DNA of 12,273 nucleotides, from positions 1 through 12,273 of the forward strand of contig DXEQ01000230.1 of NCBI GenBank assembly GCA_019114885.1, read 5' to 3'. Under the pieces are notes generated by a model, which was given only the letters and a program-made list of their open reading frames with translations, had not been told where the DNA came from and did no database searches. This document shows, in pieces, positions 1 through 6,099 of this stretch. The DNA is from Candidatus Anaerobutyricum stercoripullorum (GTDB taxonomy: Bacteria > Bacillota > Clostridia > Lachnospirales > Lachnospiraceae). Position 1 is the stretch's first letter; each line of letters starts with the position of its first letter. A program made the position numbers and the translations under genes.

Positions 1-50
1 TTCTGCCCATCGTTTCATAAAACGAAAAAAATATCTACAGGATATTATGT

Positions 51-66
51 AGCAAGTCATATGCCA
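51..66 (-). promoter_or_regulatory. sigma-54 (-24/-12) promoter, leftward
   Basis: Read on the minus strand the sequence is TGGCATATGACTTGCT. It matches the sigma-54 consensus TGGCACGNNNNTTGCW with exact spacing between the -24 GG (64-65) and the -12 GC (52-53); only two bases of the -24 element differ. Transcription would start near position 40 and run out of the left edge, so the controlled gene is not visible. The promoter lies directly beyond the 3' end of a sigma-54 activator gene, the usual place for the target of such a regulator. No convincing gene or ribosome binding site is seen in 1-50. Apart from this promoter and the two palindromes listed next, 1-297 holds nothing recognised. 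Confidence 0.72.
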
Positions 67-129
67 ACACTACATATGGCTTATTCAGGGGGTATTCTTA
101 AAGTATTGTTTTTTAAACCCGGGACTGTT

Positions 130-146
130 GATGCACATTTGCATCA
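130..146. promoter_or_regulatory. palindromic upstream activator site 1
   Basis: GATGCA-CATT-TGCATC is a perfect 6-bp inverted repeat with a 4-bp gap, followed by A. Its centre is about 98 bp upstream of the start site predicted for the sigma-54 promoter at 51-66, a normal distance for an enhancer-type site. It shares the pattern ATGCA-N5-GCATCA with a second copy at 215-231. Binding by the neighbouring activator is inference. Confidence 0.6.
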
Positions 147-214
147 TAAAAACTCCTTATGTACAGATACTCTTTGACAATCAGTCCTTCATGTGATGAA
201 CTATTACATCAAAA

Positions 215-231
215 TATGCAAAAACGCATCA
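215..231. promoter_or_regulatory. palindromic upstream activator site 2
   Basis: TATGCAAAAACGCATCA matches site 1 in the pattern ATGCA-N5-GCATCA. The two centres are 85 bp apart, close to eight helical turns, which would place both sites on the same face of the DNA. This one lies about 183 bp upstream of the predicted start site. It is a likely second binding site for the activator encoded at 298-2079. Confidence 0.55.
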
Positions 232-297
232 ATCATTCCCGTCATTCTTCCGTTCAGAGAAAAATGTGCCTGTTTTTTAAACTTTGTCCGTCTTTCT

Positions 298-2079
298 TCA
301 GAAATTCTTTTCATCCGGAAATAATTTTTCCAGCTTCCGGGATATGGTGGACTGGTTGACGCCCAGAGCCGCCGCCATCTCCCGGGTCGTCCGGTATTTC
401 TCCCGGGCATTGTAGAGAAGCTTTCTCTCTGTCTCCTCCACCGCCTCTTTAAGCGGCAGGATTCCCTGTACGGAGACCTGAGATGGAACATCCTGTCTCT
501 CATCCGCGTCCCGGCGGTACCGTGCCGGAAGATCCGACAGTCCCATGCGGCTGCCCTGCGCGAGCACCACCATGTTTTCAATGAGATTCTCCAGTTCACG
601 GATATTGCCCGGCCAGGAAAGCCCCGTCAGAAGCTTGCCCAGTTCCGGGGAAAGCTCTCTTCTCTTCCCGTATTTTTTATTAAACCTCTCCAGAAAACAG
701 AGCGCCAGAGGAATGATATCATCCCGGCGTTCGCGAAGCGGAGGCACTTCGATGTGGATGACATTGAGCCTGTAATACAGGTCCTGGCGGAAACTTCCCT
801 CCTGCACCTGCTCCCACAGATCCCGGTTGGTGGCCGCAATGAGGCGGACATCCACATGAATGGTTCTGGTTCCTCCGATCCGGGTCACCTCTCCTTCCTG
901 AATGACCCGCAGCAGTTTGACCTGCAAAGCCATGTCCAGCTCACCGATCTCATCCAGAAAAAGAGTCCCGCCGTTGGCCAGCTCAAAAAATCCCGCCTTT
1001 CCCTTCCGGCTCGCTCCGGTAAAAGCGCCTTCTTCATATCCGAACAACTCCGACTCAAACAGAGCCGCCGGAATAGCGCCGCAGTTGATCTTGATAAAAG
1101 GCTTCTCTCTCCGGCTGCTGGTCTGATGAATCTGATTGACCACGACTTCCTTTCCGGTCCCCGATTCTCCGCTCACCAGAATGGTGGAATTCACCTGAGA
1201 CAGAGTTTTGATCGTATCAAGCACCTTCTGCATGCCCTTACTGTGCGCCACAATAGGCGCCCCGTTCTTACTCTGGATAAATGCCAGCTCCCGCACATAT
1301 CCTTCCGCCATGAGCCGCTGCTGTTCCAGACTGCTTCTTAAACTGTTTAACTCCGTGATATCCCGGACATTGACCACCACGGACAGGAGATTCTGCCCCT
1401 CGCCAAAAACCGGTGCGCCAGTGGCGATGATCTGCTTTTCCCCTTTTCGGATCATCACCGTCGCCACCTCCCCGGTCTTTATCACCTCGAGCGCCGCAGA
1501 CTCCGAATACAGCCCGGAAGCAATGAGCTCCGACACATTTTTTCCGATCACATCTTTTCTGTCCGCGGAAAACGCCTTCTCCCAGGCGGCGTTGACCCGG
1601 ATGACCTTCCCCTTGCTGTCCGTCACCAGAAACCCGTCATGAGAGGACTCCACAAAAATATTGACCTCCTGCAGAAGACTGTTGGCCGCATCCAGCTCCT
1701 GCGCGATACAGTTGGACTGCATGGACTCGTGAAGAATCAGTATCGTCCCAATCCGCCTGTCTTCTTCCATCCACGGCCGTATATTGCAGACAATAAACCG
1801 GTTATGCAACTCCACCCGGTACCGTCCGCTTCCGCACAGGTAATCCGCCTTCTCCCGAAGAACCTCTGTGAATTCCTCAAAAGGCGTACCAAGTCGCTCC
1901 TCCAGATCCCATCCCATGCTCCCGAACATCCGGCTGGCTCCCCGGTTATAATGCACCAGTATGCCATTTTCATCCAAAAGAAGAATACTGCAAAAAACAG
2001 CATCCAATACCCTTTCGTAATCTTCTTTTTGCATCACTTTTGCATAGCCTTCCTGCCTTTTTCTTTTTGTCTCCCCCAT
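298..2079 (-). CDS. sigma-54-dependent transcriptional activator (PAS-PAS-AAA+-HTH)
   Basis: This is a 593-residue bacterial enhancer-binding protein that uses ATP to open sigma-54 RNA polymerase promoters. The order is PAS 1 (about 20-120), PAS 2 (about 140-245), an AAA+ domain (about 275-515) and a C-terminal TyrR/Fis-type helix-turn-helix (about 563-585, TTREMAAALGVNQSTISRKL). Walker A GESGTGKE is at 304-311, the sigma-54 contact loop GAFTGA at 351-356 and Walker B GTLFLDEIGE at 371-380, all intact. There is no phosphoreceiver domain, so the signal is probably a small molecule sensed by a PAS domain. The ATG at 2079 was chosen because AGGGGG stands 5 bases before it; the frame stays open to a GTG at 2151 that has no such site. 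It lies 74 bp after the RlmH-like gene on the same strand. Its target is probably the gene beyond the left edge. The ligand is unknown. Confidence 0.93.
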   Translation of the reverse strand: MGETKRKRQEGYAKVMQKEDYERVLDAVFCSILLLDENGILVHYNRGASRMFGSMGWDLEERLGTPFEEFTEVLREKADYLCGSGRYRVELHNRFIVCNIRPWMEEDRRIGTILILHESMQSNCIAQELDAANSLLQEVNIFVESSHDGFLVTDSKGKVIRVNAAWEKAFSADRKDVIGKNVSELIASGLYSESAALEVIKTGEVATVMIRKGEKQIIATGAPVFGEGQNLLSVVVNVRDITELNSLRSSLEQQRLMAEGYVRELAFIQSKNGAPIVAHSKGMQKVLDTIKTLSQVNSTILVSGESGTGKEVVVNQIHQTSSRREKPFIKINCGAIPAALFESELFGYEEGAFTGASRKGKAGFFELANGGTLFLDEIGELDMALQVKLLRVIQEGEVTRIGGTRTIHVDVRLIAATNRDLWEQVQEGSFRQDLYYRLNVIHIEVPPLRERRDDIIPLALCFLERFNKKYGKRRELSPELGKLLTGLSWPGNIRELENLIENMVVLAQGSRMGLSDLPARYRRDADERQDVPSQVSVQGILPLKEAVEETERKLLYNAREKYRTTREMAAALGVNQSTISRKLEKLFPDEKNF

Positions 2080-2153
2080 GACTGCCCCCTTCATCTGACA
2101 TCGGTATTTTTCGTTGCCATCTCCTGGCTGCTCTCCTCTGGCACAGAACACAT

Positions 2154-2609
2154 TTACTTGTGATACGGATGATGGTTCATGATCCGATACCCTCTGTATA
2201 TCTGTTCATAGAGAATCATCGCCGTCATAGCTGTATTCATGGTAAAGTCGGAGAGATTCAGGATCGGTAGTTTCTCTTTTTCCGGAGCGGCAAAGTGTGC
2301 GCCCGGGATAAAAAACAGCTTCTTTCCCTGCCCGGACATTTCCCAGCGGCGGAGCTTTTCGCTGAAATCTTCCGAGGAGACGGAGTCCGGTCCCGGCAGA
2401 ATCAGGCAGGGTCCCCCGCCGTTTTGGGCATCTCCGGCACTCGCCATAGCTGCGGCGCTGTCCAGAAGCTTCTCCCACTCTTTTTCTTTTCGGATAAAGC
2501 GGCAGGAAATCTTACAGTACCGGCTGAGACGCTTTTCGTATTCGGCGATGGCTTTTTTATAAAAAGAGGCCGTTTTGGCCTCTTCAAAAATGTAGATCTC
2601 GTATTTCAT
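2154..2609 (-). CDS. divergent RlmH-like SPOUT protein retaining the catalytic tail (RlmH-B)
   Basis: This 151-residue protein belongs to the RlmH/OrfX family, which methylates N3 of pseudouridine 1915 in 23S rRNA. The N-terminus (FYKKAIAEYEKRLSRYCK, residues 16-33) and C-terminus (YEQIYRGYRIMNHHPYHK, 134-151) match canonical RlmH closely, including the PYH residues used in catalysis. The middle is badly eroded. The SAM-binding loop usually written IGGSxGL is IPGAHFA (101-107), the FPHQ motif of the knot is MNTA (124-127), and the acidic segment before it is replaced by Ala/Gly-rich sequence. On its own it probably cannot bind SAM. Its ATG overlaps the stop of the DUF362 gene (TAATG), which implies translational coupling. 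A more complete SAM-binding paralog lacking this tail lies at 7658-8116. Most likely it is the tail-donating half of a heterodimer; a decaying paralog is the alternative. Confidence 0.85.
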   Translation of the reverse strand: MKYEIYIFEEAKTASFYKKAIAEYEKRLSRYCKISCRFIRKEKEWEKLLDSAAAMASAGDAQNGGGPCLILPGPDSVSSEDFSEKLRRWEMSGQGKKLFFIPGAHFAAPEKEKLPILNLSDFTMNTAMTAMILYEQIYRGYRIMNHHPYHK

Positions 2610-3739
2610 TATTTCACAAAAATCAGTTCGTACTCGCGGCTTCCCAGACCAATCTTGTCCGCATGAGCCAGACAGGTCTTATACTCAGAATCCGGCGTGG
2701 TATTCTCAAAATGATCGTGATGATCGCAGAAATCTTCGCTGTGCATCCGGTCGGACAGCTGGCTGTTCGGCAGCGGATCGCATTTGAGACAGGCGTCCAC
2801 ACAGGCCTGATCCAGCGCCAGCGGATCAAAGGAAGCAAACATTCCGATATCCGGCAGGATCGGCGCATCGTTCTCCGCGTGGCAGTCGCAGTTCGGGGAC
2901 ACATCCACAATCAGGGAAATGTGGAAGTTCGGACGGCCGTCAATGACCGCCTTGGTGTACTCCGCCATCCGGCAGTTGAGCTCTTTAGTGGCGGCATCAT
3001 TGATGAATTTGATCGCATCAAAGTTACATGCGCCCAGACATCTTCCGCAGCCCACGCAGTTGTCGGTATTGACCGTCATCTTCTTTGTCTCCTCGTTGAA
3101 CTCCAGACCGTTGTTGGCACACTCGTGCTGGCAACGGCGGCATCCGCGGCAGGCGTCGGCGTCAATGCTCGGCTTTCCGTTGGAGTGCTGCTCCTTCTTT
3201 CCGGCGCGGGAACCACAGCCCATACCGATATTTTTGATGGTTCCGCCGAATCCGGTCATCTCATGTCCTTTAAAATGTGTCAGGCTGATAAAGATATCGG
3301 CGTCCATGACGGCACGACCGATCTTGGCGCTCTCTATGTACTCGCCGCCTTCCACCGGCACATCGACATCGTCCGTTCCTTTCAGGCCGTCGCCAATGAG
3401 GACCGGACATCCCACGGTCAGAGGAGTGAAACCATTCTCCCAGGCACACTGCAGATGCTCCAGTGCGTTCTTCCGGCTGCCCGGATATAACGTATTACAG
3501 TCTGTCAGGAAAGGCAGACCGCCCAGTTCCTTTACCACGTCAGCTACCGCTTTCGCATAGTTCGGGCGCAGGAATCCCAGGTTGCCCAGCTCACCAAAAT
3601 GCATCTTGATGGCGACAAACTTCTGATCCATATCAATCTCGCCGATGCCGGCCTTTTTGATCAGTCTCTTTAACTTGGTCGGCAGGCCCTCGCCCAGCTT
3701 CGTTCTGAAATCGGTATAATATACTTTTGATTTAGCCAT
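2609..3739 (-). CDS. DUF362 domain protein with two 4Fe-4S clusters
   Basis: The protein has 376 residues. The N-terminal DUF362 part (about 1-190) carries family signatures such as KMHFGELGN (45-53) and THFKGHEMTGFGGTIKNIGM (154-173). A ferredoxin-like insert follows with two perfect CxxCxxCxxxC motifs at 197-207 and 228-238, expected to bind two [4Fe-4S] clusters. Further cysteines at 284, 286, 313, 317 and 320 may bind metal. No signal peptide is seen, so it is probably a cytoplasmic electron-transfer or redox protein; the substrate of DUF362 proteins is generally unknown. The ATG at 3739 follows AAAGGAAG by 8 bases; an in-frame upstream start at 3796 lacks a good site and would overlap the promoter. 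Its stop codon overlaps the start of the RlmH-like gene, so the two are made together. Confidence 0.9.
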   Translation of the reverse strand: MAKSKVYYTDFRTKLGEGLPTKLKRLIKKAGIGEIDMDQKFVAIKMHFGELGNLGFLRPNYAKAVADVVKELGGLPFLTDCNTLYPGSRKNALEHLQCAWENGFTPLTVGCPVLIGDGLKGTDDVDVPVEGGEYIESAKIGRAVMDADIFISLTHFKGHEMTGFGGTIKNIGMGCGSRAGKKEQHSNGKPSIDADACRGCRRCQHECANNGLEFNEETKKMTVNTDNCVGCGRCLGACNFDAIKFINDAATKELNCRMAEYTKAVIDGRPNFHISLIVDVSPNCDCHAENDAPILPDIGMFASFDPLALDQACVDACLKCDPLPNSQLSDRMHSEDFCDHHDHFENTTPDSEYKTCLAHADKIGLGSREYELIFVK

Positions 3740-3782
3740 GTCAAAACTTCCTTTCTTCACATTTTTATCCTTTTGCCGTTTT

Positions 3783-3812
3783 ATTATACAACCCATCCCA
3801 TCGAAAACACAA
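3783..3812 (-). promoter_or_regulatory. probable promoter of the DUF362 gene
   Basis: On the minus strand TATAAT (3788-3783) lies 18 bp after TTGTGT (3812-3807). The start site would be near 3776, giving a leader of about 37 bases before the chosen ATG. The -10 is perfect and the -35 only fair. Confidence 0.5.
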
Positions 3813-3836
3813 CTGAATTTTTCTTTTCTTTTTTTG

Positions 3837-3870
3837 TTGTTTCTATTATAATGAATACTATAATGAATAC
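3837..3870 (+). promoter_or_regulatory. promoter with a 12-bp tandem repeat duplicating the -10 box
   Basis: TATAATGAATAC occurs twice head to tail (3847-3858 and 3859-3870), so there are two perfect -10 hexamers 12 bp apart. TTGTTT at 3837-3842 is 16 bp before the second and is the best -35. Poly-T tracts lie just upstream. This promoter drives the secreted protein at 3936-4496 and is back to back with the DUF362 promoter. Confidence 0.6.
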
Positions 3871-3935
3871 AAAAAGGGATCTGATTTCTCTGTGTATCCC
3901 ACAGAATATCCGATCACAGGAAAAGGGGGAAATGT

Positions 3936-4496
3936 ATGCGAAAACACATAAAAACACTTACGGTCCTATGTGCCCTTGCGCTCACTTTAGCAGTGCCGAT
4001 GACTGCCTATGCGCATCACGGATACGGGGCAGGATACGGGCATCATTATGGAAGAAACGGACATGACTGCCCGGGCGACTCCTACTGTCTGTACAATGAC
4101 AGCTGCCCGAACCGGACAACAATCTCGGGCGCAGCGGATACTTCTACGGCGCAGCTTCTGGCCAAAAAGAAATATAAGCTGAGCAAAAAGCTCTACAAGA
4201 GGCTCGGCGGCTGGTGGACCGACGTCTCCTCCGGCGGTTACGACCGGAAAATTACCCGGAAAAAAGTTAAGATATACAGCCGGACCACCGGAAAATGTAT
4301 CGGCACCATGAAGATCTGCGGCTGCAAAAAAGTAAAGGGCCGCTACATCCTGAAACTGAAAAACAGTTCAGGGGCAAAGCTCTGTTATCAGTATGATAAA
4401 AAAGCAGATGTGCTGGAGAACTACTATAACGGCTGGAAAGCAGATCCGAATTATTATTCCGGTTCCAGCAGCATGTTCCGCGGGAAATGGAAGTAA
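3936..4496 (+). CDS. secreted His/Gly/Tyr-rich protein of unknown function
   Basis: The 186-residue product was not assigned to a named family. It has a clear Sec signal peptide: basic MRKHIK, a hydrophobic core, and a probable signal peptidase I cut after VPMTAYA (near residue 26). The mature protein would start HHGYGAGYGHHYGRNGHDC, a His/Gly/Tyr-rich stretch that could bind metal, followed by a Cys-containing segment. The C-terminal half is basic and Tyr/Lys-rich, with a CGCKK motif and paired aromatic residues that suggest a small beta-rich fold. The predicted mature chain has eight cysteines, which may form disulfides. No sortase motif, lipobox or extra membrane segment is visible. AAGGGGGA lies 5-6 bases before the ATG. 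It is a single gene between a duplicated promoter and a hairpin terminator. A role in metal handling or at the cell surface is only a guess. Confidence 0.8.
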   Translation: MRKHIKTLTVLCALALTLAVPMTAYAHHGYGAGYGHHYGRNGHDCPGDSYCLYNDSCPNRTTISGAADTSTAQLLAKKKYKLSKKLYKRLGGWWTDVSSGGYDRKITRKKVKIYSRTTGKCIGTMKICGCKKVKGRYILKLKNSSGAKLCYQYDKKADVLENYYNGWKADPNYYSGSSSMFRGKWK

Positions 4497-4514
4497 AGTA
4501 TGCAGGTAATTATA

Positions 4515-4556
4515 TAAATAAAAAGAAAATGCCCGGTGAATCTGCTCACCGGGCAT
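4515..4556 (-). terminator. intrinsic terminator after tRNA-Arg
   Basis: Arms ATGCCCGGTGA (4529-4539) and TCACCGGGCAT (4546-4556) form a perfect 11-bp stem with a 6-base loop. On the minus strand a T-rich run (TTTTCTTTTTATTT) follows. It sits 14 bases past the tRNA 3' end. It probably also limits rightward readthrough from the secreted-protein gene, although the plus side lacks a T run. Confidence 0.85.
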
Positions 4557-4570
4557 AAATCATATACATA

Positions 4571-4644
4571 CGAACCAGGAGGGACTCGAACCCCCGACAC
4601 ACGGTTCCGGAAACCGTTGCTCTATCCAACTGAGCTACTGGTCC
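4571..4644 (-). tRNA. tRNA-Arg (anticodon CCG)
   Basis: The minus strand folds into a full cloverleaf. The acceptor stem is GGACCAG/CTGGTTC with one G-U pair, the D arm is GCTCAGTTGGATAGAGC, the anticodon stem is ACGGT/ACCGT around loop TTCCGGA, and the T arm contains GGTTCGAGTCC. The loop gives anticodon CCG, which reads the arginine codon CGG. The 3' CCA is not encoded. The gene has its own promoter (4668-4696) and terminator (4515-4556), so it is a stand-alone unit. Confidence 0.95.
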
Positions 4645-4667
4645 TTGGAATAAAAGTTCCGGCATTT

Positions 4668-4696
4668 ATAATACTACACCCTATAGGAAAATGCAA
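4668..4696 (-). promoter_or_regulatory. promoter of tRNA-Arg
   Basis: On the minus strand TTGCAT (4696-4691) and TATTAT (4673-4668) are 17 bp apart. The start site would fall near 4661, giving a short 5' leader of about 16 bases before the mature tRNA. Confidence 0.65.
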
Positions 4697-4723
4697 GGAT
4701 TTTTTTCAAAAAATATATTCCAA

Positions 4724-4808
4724 TTTTCATTGGCGGTCTCCGGCACAGCGCCGGACACCGCCAATGAGAATACTCGCCGGGCGAGCACCTGAGTGCGGGC
4801 TGCCGCAC
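4724..4808. repeat. cluster of three stem-loops between cysteine desulfurase and tRNA
   Basis: Stem-loop 1 spans 4724-4770: TCATTGGCGGT pairs with ACCGCCAATGA, then after one C-C mismatch TCCGGC pairs with GCCGGA around a 5-base loop. Stem-loop 2 is CTCGC/GCGAG (4773-4785). Stem-loop 3 is GTGCGG/CCGCAC with loop GCTG (4793-4808), just after the desulfurase stop codon. None has an immediate T run on either strand, so they are not classic terminators. They may block exonucleases on the 3' end of the desulfurase mRNA, or be a dispersed repeat element. Confidence 0.6.
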
Positions 4809-4814
4809 ATTTCC

Positions 4815-6017
4815 TTAAAGAGTGTGGCGGACAGACCGCTCCTGCAGATAATCCTCATATTCGCCGGAGGTTTCCCGGAGCTTCGCCACGCATTTTCGGA
4901 TGGCGTCCGCCGCCTGATCGATCTGTTCCATGGTATTCCCATAGCCAAGGGTCAGGCGGAGGGTTCCCCGGGCCACATCGTCCGGCAGTCCCATGGCGGT
5001 GAGCACATGGGAAGGATGTCTGGAGCCGGTGCTGCAGGCAGAACCGGCGGCGGCGCAGATTCCCTCCTCATCCAGAAGGAGCAGTAGCGCCGCTCCTTCC
5101 ACAAACTGAAAACTGACGCTGCAGTTCCCTGCCAGGCGGTCATGCCGGCTTCCGTTGAGACGGGCGAAAGGTATTTCTTTCAGAAGACGCCCGATCAGAT
5201 GGTCCCGCATGGCCGCCGTCTTTTTTTCTGTTTCCCGCATCTCTTTTTGCGAAAGCTGTGCCGCCTTCCCGAGACCGACGATTCCCGCCACATTTTCTGT
5301 GCCGGCGCGCCTGCCCCTCTCCTGCGCTCCCCCGTCCATAAACGGCGGCAGATCAGTCCCCTTCCTGATATAGAGAAAACCAATTCCCTTCGGAGCGCCG
5401 CATTTATGCCCGCTGGCGCTGAGCATATCGACGCCCAGTTCATTTACAGAGATGGGCAGGTGGCCGTAAGCCTGCACGGCATCCGTGTGGAAGCAAATGT
5501 GATGGCTCCGGGCGATCGCTCCGATTTCCCGGACGGGCTGGATGGTGCCCACTTCATTGTTGGCATACATAATGGAGATGAGAGCGGTATCCGGGCGGAT
5601 GGCCCGCTCCAGCTCTGCCGGAGAAACTCTCCCCCTCTCATCCACAGGCAGACAGGTCACCGCTGCCCCCGCCCGCTCCAACGCTTCACAGGCGTGCAGG
5701 ACTGCGTGATGTTCCACCTGCGAGGTGATGATGTGAACGCTGCCACCGCCACGATTTTTCACCATCCGCGCTGACGATTTTAACGCCCAGTTATCGGCCT
5801 CCGTCCCTCCCGATGTAAAATAAATCTCCTCCGGCTCGCAGCCAAGGCTGTCTGCCACCCTCTTTCTGGCAGTCTCCACGGCTTTGGCGGCTTCCATGGA
5901 ACGCTGGCAGAGCCCGGACGGATTGCCGTACATTTCTTTCAGATAAGGGAGCATTTCTTCCAGCACTTCCGGCCGCACCGGCGTTGTGGCGGCATGGTCC
6001 AGATAAATCATCGACAT
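4815..6017 (-). CDS. cysteine desulfurase (NifS/IscS family)
   Basis: This 400-residue PLP enzyme removes sulfur from L-cysteine to give alanine and a protein persulfide for Fe-S clusters, thiolated tRNA or other sulfur transfer. The N-terminal YLDHAATTP signature is at 5-13, the cofactor-stacking EHH at 102-104, the PLP-binding HTDAVQ at 177-182, the Schiff-base lysine at 205 in SASGHKCGAPKG and the active cysteine at 328 in AAGSACSTGS. Length and motifs are normal for the class. No scaffold gene (iscU/nifU) and no thiI lies beside it, so the sulfur acceptor cannot be read from context. GAAAGG before the first ATG supports the start at 6017; a second ATG two codons later is less well spaced. 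It is divergent from the flippase gene across 82 bp. Confidence 0.95.
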   Translation of the reverse strand: MSMIYLDHAATTPVRPEVLEEMLPYLKEMYGNPSGLCQRSMEAAKAVETARKRVADSLGCEPEEIYFTSGGTEADNWALKSSARMVKNRGGGSVHIITSQVEHHAVLHACEALERAGAAVTCLPVDERGRVSPAELERAIRPDTALISIMYANNEVGTIQPVREIGAIARSHHICFHTDAVQAYGHLPISVNELGVDMLSASGHKCGAPKGIGFLYIRKGTDLPPFMDGGAQERGRRAGTENVAGIVGLGKAAQLSQKEMRETEKKTAAMRDHLIGRLLKEIPFARLNGSRHDRLAGNCSVSFQFVEGAALLLLLDEEGICAAAGSACSTGSRHPSHVLTAMGLPDDVARGTLRLTLGYGNTMEQIDQAADAIRKCVAKLRETSGEYEDYLQERSVRHTL

Positions 6018-6099
6018 GTCTGCACCGACCTTTCTTCTTTTTCTTCTAATCCGGCAATCTGATACATATATTCAAACGAACCCGTTTGCAGGTGTTTCC

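Noticed and set aside
754..1341. A 195-codon plus-strand frame opposite the sigma-54 activator.
   Set aside because: It is the antisense shadow of a strongly conserved AAA+ domain and has no ribosome binding site.
2080..2153. An earlier start for the sigma-54 activator (GTG at 2151).
   Set aside because: It has no ribosome binding site and would add 24 residues unlike the family; the ATG at 2079 has AGGGGG 5 bases upstream.
2139..2154. A plus-strand TGGCAC that resembles a sigma-54 -24 element.
   Set aside because: No GC follows at the -12 position and there is no rightward gene behind it.
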